Assembly: GCA_021166725.1 (NCBI GenBank)
Contig: JAJPES010000009.1
Location: 1-64,000, forward strand
DNA: 64,000 bases
Direction of reading: 5' to 3'
Source of the DNA: Burkholderiaceae bacterium
Lineage (GTDB): Bacteria; Pseudomonadota; Gammaproteobacteria; Burkholderiales; Burkholderiaceae_E
Below are positions 26,152-34,200 of the stretch, piece after piece. The position numbers and the translations under genes are program-made. Position 1 is the stretch's first letter. The number at the start of each line of letters is the position of its first letter. The notes beneath the pieces were generated by a model. That model had not been told where the DNA came from, did no database searches, and was given only the letters and a program-made list of their open reading frames with translations.

Positions 26152-27137
26152 TGCGGCGGCTGCTGACGGCGCTGATCGCGCTGATCGCGATCGGCATCGT
26201 CGCGCTCGCCGTTTGGCTGCATCGCAGCCAGGGCTGGCATCCGCTGGCCGCCTTCTCGTTCGCGCTGCTGGTGCCGGTGGTCTTCGACGCAGCGCTGCTC
26301 GGCGTGCAGTTCCTGTTCGCCGCCTGGTTCCGCTCGCGGGAATCGCCGCATTCGCGCTACGGCTTCGCGATGGCGCTGCGCGCCTGGGGCGCCGAGATCG
26401 CCGCCTCGCTGCGCACCTTCTTCTGGGCGCAGATCCGCTACGGGGATGCGCCGCTGCCCAGCGCCGAGGGCGGCGCGCGCACGCCGGTGCTGCTCGTGCA
26501 CGGCTACGTCTGCAACCGCGGCATCTGGCATCCGTTCGCGCAATGGCTCGCTGCGCGCGGGCACCCGGTGGAATCGGTGAACCTCGAGCCGGTGTTCGGC
26601 ACGATCGACGACTACGTGCCGATCGTCGCCGACGGGGTGCGCAGGCTGCGCGAGCGCACCGCAGCCGCCCGCATCGCGATCGTCGCGCACAGCATGGGCG
26701 GCGTCGTGGTGCGCGCCTGGCTCGCCACCGAAGGCGCTGCACCGGTGTGCTCGATCGTCACCCTCGGCACGCCGCACGCCGGCACCCGGCTCGCGCGATT
26801 CGGCTACGGTCGCAATGTCGCGCAGATGATTCCGGGCGGCCGCTGGCTGGGCGAGCTGGTGGCGCGCGAGTCGCCGGTCGGAGGCGCGCTCTTCACGACG
26901 ATCTGGTCGCCGCACGACAACATCGTGATGCCGCAGCAGGCGTCGCAGCAGTTGGCCGGCGCGACCTCGATCCCGGTGCCGGGTCGCGGACACCTGCAGC
27001 TCGCCTACGATGCCGAGGTCTGGCGCATCGCCGCCGAGGCGATCGATGCGAGCTGCGGCACCCGCGTCGATGCGAACGACGCGTTCAGAAATGGATGCCG
27101 CGCATCATCTGCTGCAACGCCTCCTGGTCCGGCGTGA
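26148..27137 (+). CDS. Alpha/beta-hydrolase, triacylglycerol-lipase-like
   Basis: 329 aa. Two hydrophobic segments (about 5-22 and 36-60) suggest a membrane anchor. The hydrolase domain has the oxyanion-region VLLVHGYVCNRGIWHPF (114-130) and nucleophile Ser182 in AHSMGG. The start overlaps the GMC stop codon (ATGA). The last 53 bp overlap, tail to tail, the end of the convergent SDR gene, so its C-terminal 17 residues are written on the opposite strand of another coding end. It resembles esterases/lipases that release fatty acids; substrate unproven. Confidence 0.85.
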   Translation: MMRRLLTALIALIAIGIVALAVWLHRSQGWHPLAAFSFALLVPVVFDAALLGVQFLFAAWFRSRESPHSRYGFAMALRAWGAEIAASLRTFFWAQIRYGDAPLPSAEGGARTPVLLVHGYVCNRGIWHPFAQWLAARGHPVESVNLEPVFGTIDDYVPIVADGVRRLRERTAAARIAIVAHSMGGVVVRAWLATEGAAPVCSIVTLGTPHAGTRLARFGYGRNVAQMIPGGRWLGELVARESPVGGALFTTIWSPHDNIVMPQQASQQLAGATSIPVPGRGHLQLAYDAEVWRIAAEAIDASCGTRVDANDAFRNGCRASSAATPPGPA

Positions 27138-29064
27138 TCTTCGCCGGTGCGCCGCCGGCGGCCGAGCTCGATTCGGGGAACATGCGAAACGACGTGTTCA
27201 TCACGATCTGCGAAACCCTCGGCATCAGTGCATGCAGCACTTCGCCGGCCACCCCCAGGCGGGTGGCGATGCGCACCGGCCTGTAGACGATCGCCTGCGT
27301 GACCAGGTCGGCCGCCTCCTCGGGCGTGAGCGTCGGTGCGTTGCGGTACAGACCGGTGGGCGCGATCATCGGCGTGCGCACCAGCGGCATCGCCACCGAC
27401 GTGAACGTGATCCCGACGTCGGCCAATTCGCTCGCCGCGCAGCGCGTCCACGCATCGAGCGCGGCCTTCGACGCCACGTAGCCGGAGAAGCGCGGCGCGT
27501 TCGTCAGCACGCCGATCGAGCTGATGTTCACGACGTGGCCGCAGCGCCGCTCGATCATCGCAGGCAGCAGGCCCATCGTCAGGCGCACCGCGCCGAAGTA
27601 GTTCAGCTGCATCAGCCGCTCGAGATCGTGGAAGCGCCCGAAGGTGCTCTCGATGCCGCGGCGGATCGAGCGGCCCGCGTTGTTCACCAGCACGTCGACG
27701 TGACCGTGCGTGTCGAGCAGCCAGCGCACGAAGCGATCGCAGTCGTCGGCGTCGCTCAGGTCGCAGGCGAAGGTGACGAGGTCGTGCCCGTCGGCCTGGG
27801 CTGCCGCGCGCGCGGCTTCCAGCTTCGCCGGGTCGCGTGCGCAGATGATCGTCGTGGCCCCCGCGGCCGCCACGCGGCGCGCGGTGGCCAGCCCGATGCC
27901 CGACGAGCCGCCGGTGACCAGCACGATCTTGCCGGCGACCTGTCCGCGCAACGTGCGATCGATCGCGAGTTCCGGGTCGAGATGACGTTCCCAGTAGTCC
28001 CACAACACCCACGCGTAATCGTCGAGCCGTGGGCAGGCGATGCCGGTGCCTTCGAGCGCGGCGATCGCCTGGCGCGAATCGAAGCGCGTGGGGTAGTTGA
28101 CGAACTGCAGGATGTCGGGCGGCAACCCGAGGTCGTGCATCACCGCATCGCGGATGCGCCGCACCGGCGCGAGCGCGAGCGCGGCGCGCCGGATGTGCCG
28201 AGGGATCAGTCCGATCAGCGCGGCGTTGATCCGGATCGACATCTGCGGCGCGTGTGCCGCCTTCGCGAAGATGTTCAGCACGTCGCCGACGCGCAATGGA
28301 TTCGGATCGACCAGGTGGAAGCACCTGCCGTCCAGGCCGCGCGCATGCGCGATGTGGTCCATCGCGGCGACGACGTAGTCGACCGGCACGATGTTGATGC
28401 GCCCGCCCTCGATGCCGACCATCGGCATCCACTGCGGAAGCAGCCGGCGCAGTCGCTGCAGCGGCTTGAAGAAGTACATCGGACCGTCGACCTTGTCGAT
28501 CTCGCCGGTGCGCGAGTCGCCGACGACCAACCCCGGGCGATAGATGCGAAACGGCACGCGCGACTCGCGCCGCACGATCGCCTCGGATTCGTGCTTGGTC
28601 GCGAAATACGGATGGTCGAGCCCCTCGGCCTCGTCGAACATGTCCTCGCGGAACACGCCTTCGTACAGGCCGGCCGCAGCGATCGAGGAGACGTGGTGCA
28701 GGCAGCCGGCGCCGATCGCGCAAGCGAAAGCGACCACCCTTCGCGTGCCCTCGACGTTGACTTCGACCTGCCGCTGCGCGTCGGCGGCGAGATCGTAGAT
28801 CGCGGCGAGATGGAACAGGTGGCGGATGCGCCCCTGCAACGCGGTGCGCGTCGACTCTTCGATACCCAGGACGTCGCGCGTGAGATCGCCCTCGACCGGC
28901 ACCGCGCGCGTTCGATCGACGCCCCAGAATGCGTACAGCGCGTCGAGCCGCTCGGCCGACGCGTCGCGAACGAGGAAATGGACGATCGCGCCGCGTCGCG
29001 CGAGCAGGCGTCGCACGAGGCGACGGCCGATGAAGCCGGTGGCTCCGGTGACGAAGTATTGCAA
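27085..29064 (-). CDS. Double SDR protein: extended NAD(P)-epimerase/acyl-CoA-reductase-like plus classical SDR
   Basis: 659 aa. N-terminal half: extended SDR, YFVTGATGFIGRRLVRRLL at the start and YFATKHESEA (catalytic Tyr and Lys), related to fatty acyl-CoA reductases. C-terminal half: classical SDR, VLVTGGSSGIGLATA (about 370), NNAG and SGYVASKAALDAW. Start: TTG at 29064 preceded by GGAGGG with a short spacer; the frame upstream lacks a better codon and the protein begins at the Rossmann fold. Two-SDR proteins of about 660 aa occur in Burkholderiales and resemble mycobacterial acyl-CoA reductases; fatty-alcohol or wax-ester metabolism fits the neighbourhood. Confidence 0.85.
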   Translation of the reverse strand: MQYFVTGATGFIGRRLVRRLLARRGAIVHFLVRDASAERLDALYAFWGVDRTRAVPVEGDLTRDVLGIEESTRTALQGRIRHLFHLAAIYDLAADAQRQVEVNVEGTRRVVAFACAIGAGCLHHVSSIAAAGLYEGVFREDMFDEAEGLDHPYFATKHESEAIVRRESRVPFRIYRPGLVVGDSRTGEIDKVDGPMYFFKPLQRLRRLLPQWMPMVGIEGGRINIVPVDYVVAAMDHIAHARGLDGRCFHLVDPNPLRVGDVLNIFAKAAHAPQMSIRINAALIGLIPRHIRRAALALAPVRRIRDAVMHDLGLPPDILQFVNYPTRFDSRQAIAALEGTGIACPRLDDYAWVLWDYWERHLDPELAIDRTLRGQVAGKIVLVTGGSSGIGLATARRVAAAGATTIICARDPAKLEAARAAAQADGHDLVTFACDLSDADDCDRFVRWLLDTHGHVDVLVNNAGRSIRRGIESTFGRFHDLERLMQLNYFGAVRLTMGLLPAMIERRCGHVVNISSIGVLTNAPRFSGYVASKAALDAWTRCAASELADVGITFTSVAMPLVRTPMIAPTGLYRNAPTLTPEEAADLVTQAIVYRPVRIATRLGVAGEVLHALMPRVSQIVMNTSFRMFPESSSAAGGAPAKITPDQEALQQMMRGIHF

Positions 29065-29203
29065 GGCGTTCCCTCCGCTGGGGTGCCGATCATTGCATCG
29101 CGCGCAGGCGTGCGGCAAGCGCGTCGCATTAGTGCACCTCCTCTAACGAAGCGGTCGTAGACTGCAGGCGAACGGACCCGCTCCGGGTCACGGGAGAGAC
29201 GAG

Positions 29204-29824
29204 ATGGCGAAGAAACTGAAGAAGCTGGCCGAAGGCAAGGATGCCCGGTCGGACCTGAACCAGTTGACCAGGACGATTCGCGATTCGGCGCAACAGATCT
29301 GGCTGGCCGGCCTGGGCGCGTTCGCGAAGGCACAGGACGAAGGCGGCAGGGTGTTCGATACGCTCGTGAAGGAAGGGCTGACCCTGCAGCGGCGCACGCG
29401 TGCGGCCACCGAGGAGCGCATCGGCTCGGTCGGCGAGAAGATGACGCGCGCAGCGGGCGAAATGTCGAAGCAGGCGACGCAATCCTGGGATCGCCTCGAG
29501 CAGGTCTTCGAGGACCGCGTCTCGCGCGCGCTGACGCGGCTGGGCGTTCCGACCAGCCGGGAGATCGGCGATCTGGTCGGCCGGGTCGACGCGCTGAGCG
29601 AAGCCGTGCAGTCGCTGACCGGCGGCACGCTCAAGCGCGCGGCTCGCAAGTCGAGCGCTGCCAAGTCGAGCGCTGCCAAGTCGATTACGCCGCGCGCGAG
29701 CACGCGTGCAGCGAAGTCGGCAACGCAGGCGGCCAAGGCGCCCGCGCGGCGCCCGCGTGCTGCAGCCAAGGCTGCCGTCGGTGACGGCAAGGCTGCCGGC
29801 GGCGACGGCAAGGCCGCCGCCTGA
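29204..29824 (+). CDS. Phasin-type PHA granule-associated protein (PhaI/PhaF-like)
   Basis: 206 aa. The amphipathic helical phasin domain (about 15-130) includes QQIWLAGLGAFAKAQDEGGRVFDTLVKEG, characteristic of PhaI/PhaF phasins that coat polyhydroxyalkanoate granules. The C-terminal tail (from about 145) is Ala/Lys/Arg-rich with KSSAAKSSAAK repeats, as in PhaF, where the tail binds DNA and partitions granules. Divergent from the double SDR; patatin follows 26 bp downstream. Confidence 0.88.
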   Translation: MAKKLKKLAEGKDARSDLNQLTRTIRDSAQQIWLAGLGAFAKAQDEGGRVFDTLVKEGLTLQRRTRAATEERIGSVGEKMTRAAGEMSKQATQSWDRLEQVFEDRVSRALTRLGVPTSREIGDLVGRVDALSEAVQSLTGGTLKRAARKSSAAKSSAAKSITPRASTRAAKSATQAAKAPARRPRAAAKAAVGDGKAAGGDGKAAA

Positions 29825-29850
29825 CGCGTCGAATCGTCGGAAGTCGGCCG

Positions 29851-31146
29851 ATGGCGCTCCAGCGCGGCGAATCGATGGGCCCGGCGAGCGGCGCGCCAAC
29901 GCAACGCGGTCGCATCGGGCTCGCGCTGGCGGGCGGCGGCTTCCTGGCCGCTGCCTGGGAGCTCGGCGCGCTGTGCGCGCTGAGCGAAGCCATCGAAGGC
30001 TTCGAGCCTGCGCGGCTCGATGCCTACGTCGGCGTGAGCGCGGGTTCGTTCGTCGCCGCCGGCCTGGTCAACGGCGTATCGCCGCACCGGATGGTGCAGC
30101 TCTTCGTCGAGGGCGACAGCGCCGAGGAAACGCTCGAGCCGTCGCGACTGCTGCGCCCGGCCTTCGACGAGTGGAGAAAGGCAGCGCTGTCGCTGCCGCG
30201 GGGCCTGCGCCGCGCGCTGCGCAGCGCGTGCGAGGCGGGCGCGAGACACCCGCAGGCGGCGCTGTGGCAGGGGCTGGACGAACTGCTGCGCGTGCTTCCC
30301 GACGGACTGGTCGACGGCAAGCCGGCCGAACAGGAGCTCGCGCGCCTGTTCGGCTCCGCGCCCCGGACGAACGACTTTCGATGCACGCGCGCGCCGCTGC
30401 GCATCGTCGCCACGGACATCGACTCCGGCATGCCGGTGGCGTTCGGATCGCCCGGGTACGAGCGCGTGCCGATCTCGCGCGCCGCGGTCGCGTCCAGCGC
30501 CGTTCCCGGACTTTTCCCGCCGGTGCGGATCGGATCGCACCGCTACGTGGACGGCGCGCTGAACAAGACGCTGCATGCGTCGCTCGCACTGGACGCGGGC
30601 GCGGGTCTCGTCTTCTGCCTGAACCCGCTGGTGCCCTTCGACGGCTCGCGCGCCGGCGCCCGACGCGTGTCCCGTTCGGGCCCCGGCGCGGTGCTGTCGC
30701 AGACGATGCGCGCGACGATCCGCTCGCGCATGACCGTAGGGCTCGAGAAGTACCGGGTGACGCATCCGCAGGCCGACATCGTACTGTTCGAGCCGCGCCG
30801 CGACGACGCGGAGATCTTCTTCGCGAACATCTTCAGCGTGGCGAGCCGGCGCCGCCTGTGCGAGCACGCGTATCGAACGACGCGGGCCAACCTGCTCGAG
30901 CGGCGCCGCGAGCTCGCGCCGGTGCTGCAGCGTCACGGGCTGTCGCTCGACGAAGCGGTGCTGCATGCGGCAACGCCGCGCCTGGTGCGCGAACCCGAAT
31001 CGCAACGGGTGCGCGTGATCGAGACGCGCGCGACCATCGCGCTGCGACGCCTGTCGTGCACGCTGCACGAGCTCGAACGCTCGCTGGCGATCGCCCGGAC
31101 GAGCGCCGGCTTGCCCGATACTTCGGACGTCGTCGCAGCGGCATGA
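29851..31146 (+). CDS. Patatin-like phospholipase
   Basis: 431 aa. Oxyanion loop LALAGGGFLAAAW (24-36), nucleophile Ser63 in GVSAGS and catalytic Asp in YVDGAL (about 232-237) form the Ser-Asp dyad of patatins. Patatins act as lipid acyl hydrolases. Placement behind a phasin suggests work at PHA or lipid granules, which is inference. No signal peptide. It shares ATGA with the TetR gene, so regulator and hydrolase are co-translated. Confidence 0.9.
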   Translation: MALQRGESMGPASGAPTQRGRIGLALAGGGFLAAAWELGALCALSEAIEGFEPARLDAYVGVSAGSFVAAGLVNGVSPHRMVQLFVEGDSAEETLEPSRLLRPAFDEWRKAALSLPRGLRRALRSACEAGARHPQAALWQGLDELLRVLPDGLVDGKPAEQELARLFGSAPRTNDFRCTRAPLRIVATDIDSGMPVAFGSPGYERVPISRAAVASSAVPGLFPPVRIGSHRYVDGALNKTLHASLALDAGAGLVFCLNPLVPFDGSRAGARRVSRSGPGAVLSQTMRATIRSRMTVGLEKYRVTHPQADIVLFEPRRDDAEIFFANIFSVASRRRLCEHAYRTTRANLLERRRELAPVLQRHGLSLDEAVLHAATPRLVREPESQRVRVIETRATIALRRLSCTLHELERSLAIARTSAGLPDTSDVVAAA

Positions 31147-31793
31147 TCCGCAAGCCGCCGCGACGCACGCGCGAGCGAATTCTCACGACGTCGCTACGGC
31201 TGTTCAACGAGCTCGGAGAGCCGAACGTAACGACGACGGCGATCGCCGGCGAGCTCGAGATCAGTCCGGGCAACCTCTACTATCACTTCCACAACAAGGA
31301 CGAGATCGTCGACGCGCTGTTCGACGAGTTCCAGCGCGAGATCGATCCGTTGCTCGACTCGCCGCTGGCCGGCAACCCGCAGATCGAGGATGCGTGGTTG
31401 TACCTGCATCTGCTGTTCGAGGCGATCTGGCGCTACCGCTTCGTCTATCGCGACCTGAACGACCTGCTGTCGCGCAATCGCCGCGTCGAGATGCGCTTTC
31501 GCCGCATCGTCGAGCGCAAGACGCTCGCTGCGCTCGCGCTGTGCCGTTCGCTGGTGAAGAACCGCGGTGTCGGCGACGAGCTGATCGAGTCGCTCGCCAC
31601 CAACATGGTGCTGGTGACGACCTACTGGCTGTCCTTCGAGTTCGTTCGGCAGACGCGCGGCGTCTCTTCCGCCGAGCGACCGGCGGCATCGATGGCGCGC
31701 GGTGCCTGGCAGGTGCTGTCGCTGCTCGCCCCCTGGCTCGACGACGACGGTCGCCGGCTTTTCGGAAAGCTCGCGCACGAGTACCTTCGCTGA
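31143..31793 (+). CDS. TetR-family transcriptional regulator
   Basis: 216 aa. N-terminal HTH (about 9-55): TRERILTTSLRLFNELGEPNVTTTAIAGELEISPGNLYYHFHNKDEIVDALF is the canonical TetR pattern, with YYHF in the recognition-helix end. The C-terminal part is helical with no recognised ligand motif. Similar regulators accompany lipid and PHA genes in betaproteobacteria. Its start overlaps the patatin stop; likely targets are the phasin-patatin unit and the divergent SDR. Confidence 0.92.
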   Translation: MIRKPPRRTRERILTTSLRLFNELGEPNVTTTAIAGELEISPGNLYYHFHNKDEIVDALFDEFQREIDPLLDSPLAGNPQIEDAWLYLHLLFEAIWRYRFVYRDLNDLLSRNRRVEMRFRRIVERKTLAALALCRSLVKNRGVGDELIESLATNMVLVTTYWLSFEFVRQTRGVSSAERPAASMARGAWQVLSLLAPWLDDDGRRLFGKLAHEYLR

Positions 31794-31818
31794 GAATCCG
31801 AACGAACGGGGGACGACG

Positions 31819-32592
31819 ATGGCGAAATGGGTGGCGTTTCCATACGCCGATGCGCGCTACGAGTACACGCCGGCGACGCTGAAGAAGCGCTGGTCGAGGT
31901 TGCATCGCGGCGACTGCGAGCCGTTCCCGAAGGACGACGCGGTGATCGCCGCCTGGATCGCCTATCACGCGGGCCGCTTCGGCGAAGCGATCGAAGGCGG
32001 GCTCGCCGCCGGCTCCGCCGGCATCTGCGTGGCGAACAAGGCAGCCTGCGTCTACGCCGAGTACCTCGAAACCTCGGACTCGCGCAAGGCGAAGCTGCTG
32101 CAGGAAGCCGGTGCCCGCGCCGATTTGCAGCAGAAGAGCGAACCGAAGAACCCCAACGCGTTCTACCTGTACGCCTTTGCGATCGGCCGCTATTCGCAGC
32201 AGATCTCGGTGGCGAAGGCGCTTGCGCAGGGCCTCGGCGGCAAGGTGCGCGACGCGCTCGCGCACGCGATCGCGTTGCAGCCGAAGCATGCCGATGCGCA
32301 CATTGCGCTCGGCGCCTTCCACGCCGAAGTGGTCGACAAGGTCGGCGCGATGATCGCCAATGTCACCTACTGCGCGAAGCGCGACGAGGCGTATCGGCTG
32401 TTCCGCCAGGCGCTCGAACTGAATCCCGAATCGGCGATCGCCCGTATCGAGTACGCCAATGCGCTGGCAATGCTCGACGGAAAGAAGGGACTGAAGCAGG
32501 CCGAGGCGCTGTACGCGGAGGCTGCCCGGTGCGAACCGCTCGATGCGATGGAGCGCCTCGACGTCGAGGCCGCTCGCGAGGAACTGGCATGA
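31819..32592 (+). CDS. Tetratricopeptide-like protein of unknown function
   Basis: 257 aa, starting MAKWVAFPYADARYEYTPATLKKRW. From about residue 50 on it is made of helical repeats; HADAHIALGAFHAE and NPESAIARIEYANALAML are typical TPR units. No signal peptide. GGGGGA lies 5 nt upstream of the ATG. The end overlaps the following oxidoreductase start as ATGA, so the two are probably made in equal amounts, but no link in function is known. Confidence 0.75.
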   Translation: MAKWVAFPYADARYEYTPATLKKRWSRLHRGDCEPFPKDDAVIAAWIAYHAGRFGEAIEGGLAAGSAGICVANKAACVYAEYLETSDSRKAKLLQEAGARADLQQKSEPKNPNAFYLYAFAIGRYSQQISVAKALAQGLGGKVRDALAHAIALQPKHADAHIALGAFHAEVVDKVGAMIANVTYCAKRDEAYRLFRQALELNPESAIARIEYANALAMLDGKKGLKQAEALYAEAARCEPLDAMERLDVEAAREELA

Positions 32593-33926
32593 ACCTGCAC
32601 GCAATGCTCGTGCGTCGCGCGGACGAAGGCCGGTCGATGCGCGTCGGCCTGATCGGCGCCGGCAAGTTCGGTTCGATGTTCCTGTCGCAGGTGCGGCGTA
32701 CGCCGGGCATGCACCTGGTCGCCGTCGCCGACCTGTCGCCGCAACGCGCGCGCGAGGCGATGACACGCGTCGGCTGGGACGCCGCGCGGTTGTCGGCGCC
32801 GGGCTTCGCGCAGGCACGGCGCGACGGGTCGACCTTCGTGATGGACGACCCGATGGCGCTCGTCGCCGCGGACGAGGTCGAGATCGTCATCGATGCGACC
32901 GGAGACCCCGCGGCCGGCATCGCGCACGCGCTCGCCTGCTGCCGGCACGGCAAGCACATCGTGATGGTCAACGTCGAGGCCGACGCGCTCGCCGGACCGC
33001 TGCTCGCGCGGCGCGCACGCGACGCGGGCGTCGTCTATTCGCTCGCGTACGGAGACCAGCCCGCACTGATCTGCGAGATGGTCGACTGGGCGCGCGCGGC
33101 GGGCTTCGAAGTGATCGGCGCCGGCAAGGGAACGAAGTACCTGCCCGAATACCACTCATCGACGCCGGACACGGTCTGGGCGCACTACGGCATCGACGAA
33201 GCCGATGCGCGCGCCGGCGGAATGAACGCGCAGATGTTCAACTCGTTTCTCGACGGAACGAAGTCCGCGATCGAGATGGCGGCGGTGGCGAACGCAACCG
33301 GCTTGTCGGCGCCTGCCGACGGGTTGTCGTTCCCGCCCTGCGGCGTGGACGATCTCGCGCAGCGCATGTGTCCGCGCGCCGACGGCGGCGCACTCGAAAG
33401 CCGCGGCCAGGTCGAGGTCGTCTCGAGCCTCGAACGCGACGGCCGGCCGGTGTTCCGCGACCTGCGCTGGGGCGTCTGGGCGAGTTTCGCGGCGGATTCC
33501 GACTACGTGCGGCGCTGCTTCCGCGAGTACGGCCTGATCACCGATCGCAGCGGCAACTACAGCGCGATGTACAAGCCCTACCACCTGATCGGACTCGAAC
33601 TCGGCATCAGCGTTGCATCGATCGGCTTGCGCGGCGAAGCCACCGGCGCGCCGCGCGGCTGGCACGCCGACGTCGTCGCCACCGCCAAGCGCGCGCTGAG
33701 AGCCGGCGAGCGCCTCGACGGCGAAGGCGGCTACACGGTGTACGGCCGACTGATGCCGGCTTCCGATTCGCGCGCGATCGGCGGGTTGCCGTTGGGCCTG
33801 GCGCGTGGCGTGGCGCTCGTGCGCGACGTTGCAGCGGGCCAGGCACTGCACTGGAGCGACGTGCGCTTCGATGAAGGCGACGATGCGGTGCGGGTGCGGC
33901 GGGAAATGGAGGCGCAGTTCGCGTAG
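32589..33926 (+). CDS. Homoserine-dehydrogenase-like oxidoreductase with C-terminal SAF domain
   Basis: 445 aa. Rossmann fold VGLIGAGKFGSMFLSQ (about 19-34), then VIDATGDPAAG and VMVNVEAD. The middle resembles homoserine dehydrogenase (KGTKYLPEYH, NSFLDGTKSAIEMA). The end is an SAF-type domain (LARGVALVRDVAAGQALHWSDVRFDE). This is the COG4091 architecture, labelled predicted homoserine dehydrogenase; true hom is elsewhere in the window and carries an ACT domain, so this copy probably has another substrate. Translationally coupled to the TPR gene. Confidence 0.85.
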   Translation: MNLHAMLVRRADEGRSMRVGLIGAGKFGSMFLSQVRRTPGMHLVAVADLSPQRAREAMTRVGWDAARLSAPGFAQARRDGSTFVMDDPMALVAADEVEIVIDATGDPAAGIAHALACCRHGKHIVMVNVEADALAGPLLARRARDAGVVYSLAYGDQPALICEMVDWARAAGFEVIGAGKGTKYLPEYHSSTPDTVWAHYGIDEADARAGGMNAQMFNSFLDGTKSAIEMAAVANATGLSAPADGLSFPPCGVDDLAQRMCPRADGGALESRGQVEVVSSLERDGRPVFRDLRWGVWASFAADSDYVRRCFREYGLITDRSGNYSAMYKPYHLIGLELGISVASIGLRGEATGAPRGWHADVVATAKRALRAGERLDGEGGYTVYGRLMPASDSRAIGGLPLGLARGVALVRDVAAGQALHWSDVRFDEGDDAVRVRREMEAQFA

Positions 33927-34200
33927 GCCCGACCCCGAGGCGACGCGGCGCAAGCGGGTGCGGCACGAGACGGAGACGGCGTTGGCGTAGTTCCAGCGGC
34001 GGCCCGACACGGCCCAGGCGGATTTGCACGAAATCCGCATTTCCGGCGCCGCAATCTGCATCGCCCTCGGAAATGCGCGGAGAACACGCAATCTCGCCCA
34101 CGTGAGCCGTTTGACCCGCGGAGATGCGCGGGAACCGCGCTTTTCTCCTTTCCCACAACGACGCGCAGCCGGCCGCCCTTGCGCCCGGCTGCGCCTCGCT
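33927..34200. other. Intergenic stretch with repeated GAAATCCGC-type motifs
   Basis: Between the converging SAF oxidoreductase and sulP. No gene. It includes TGCACGAAATCCGC (34025-34038), identical to the 14-mer on the minus strand at 4323-4336, followed by CATTTCCGG and, further on, GGAAATGCGCGG (34068-34079) and GGAGATGCGCGGGAA (34121-34135). No clear hairpin with a T-tract was seen. Confidence 0.45.

Noticed and set aside
32589-33926. Second hom gene for threonine synthesis
   Set aside because: It has an SAF domain instead of ACT and lies away from thrC; the hom at 11282-12625 is the canonical one.
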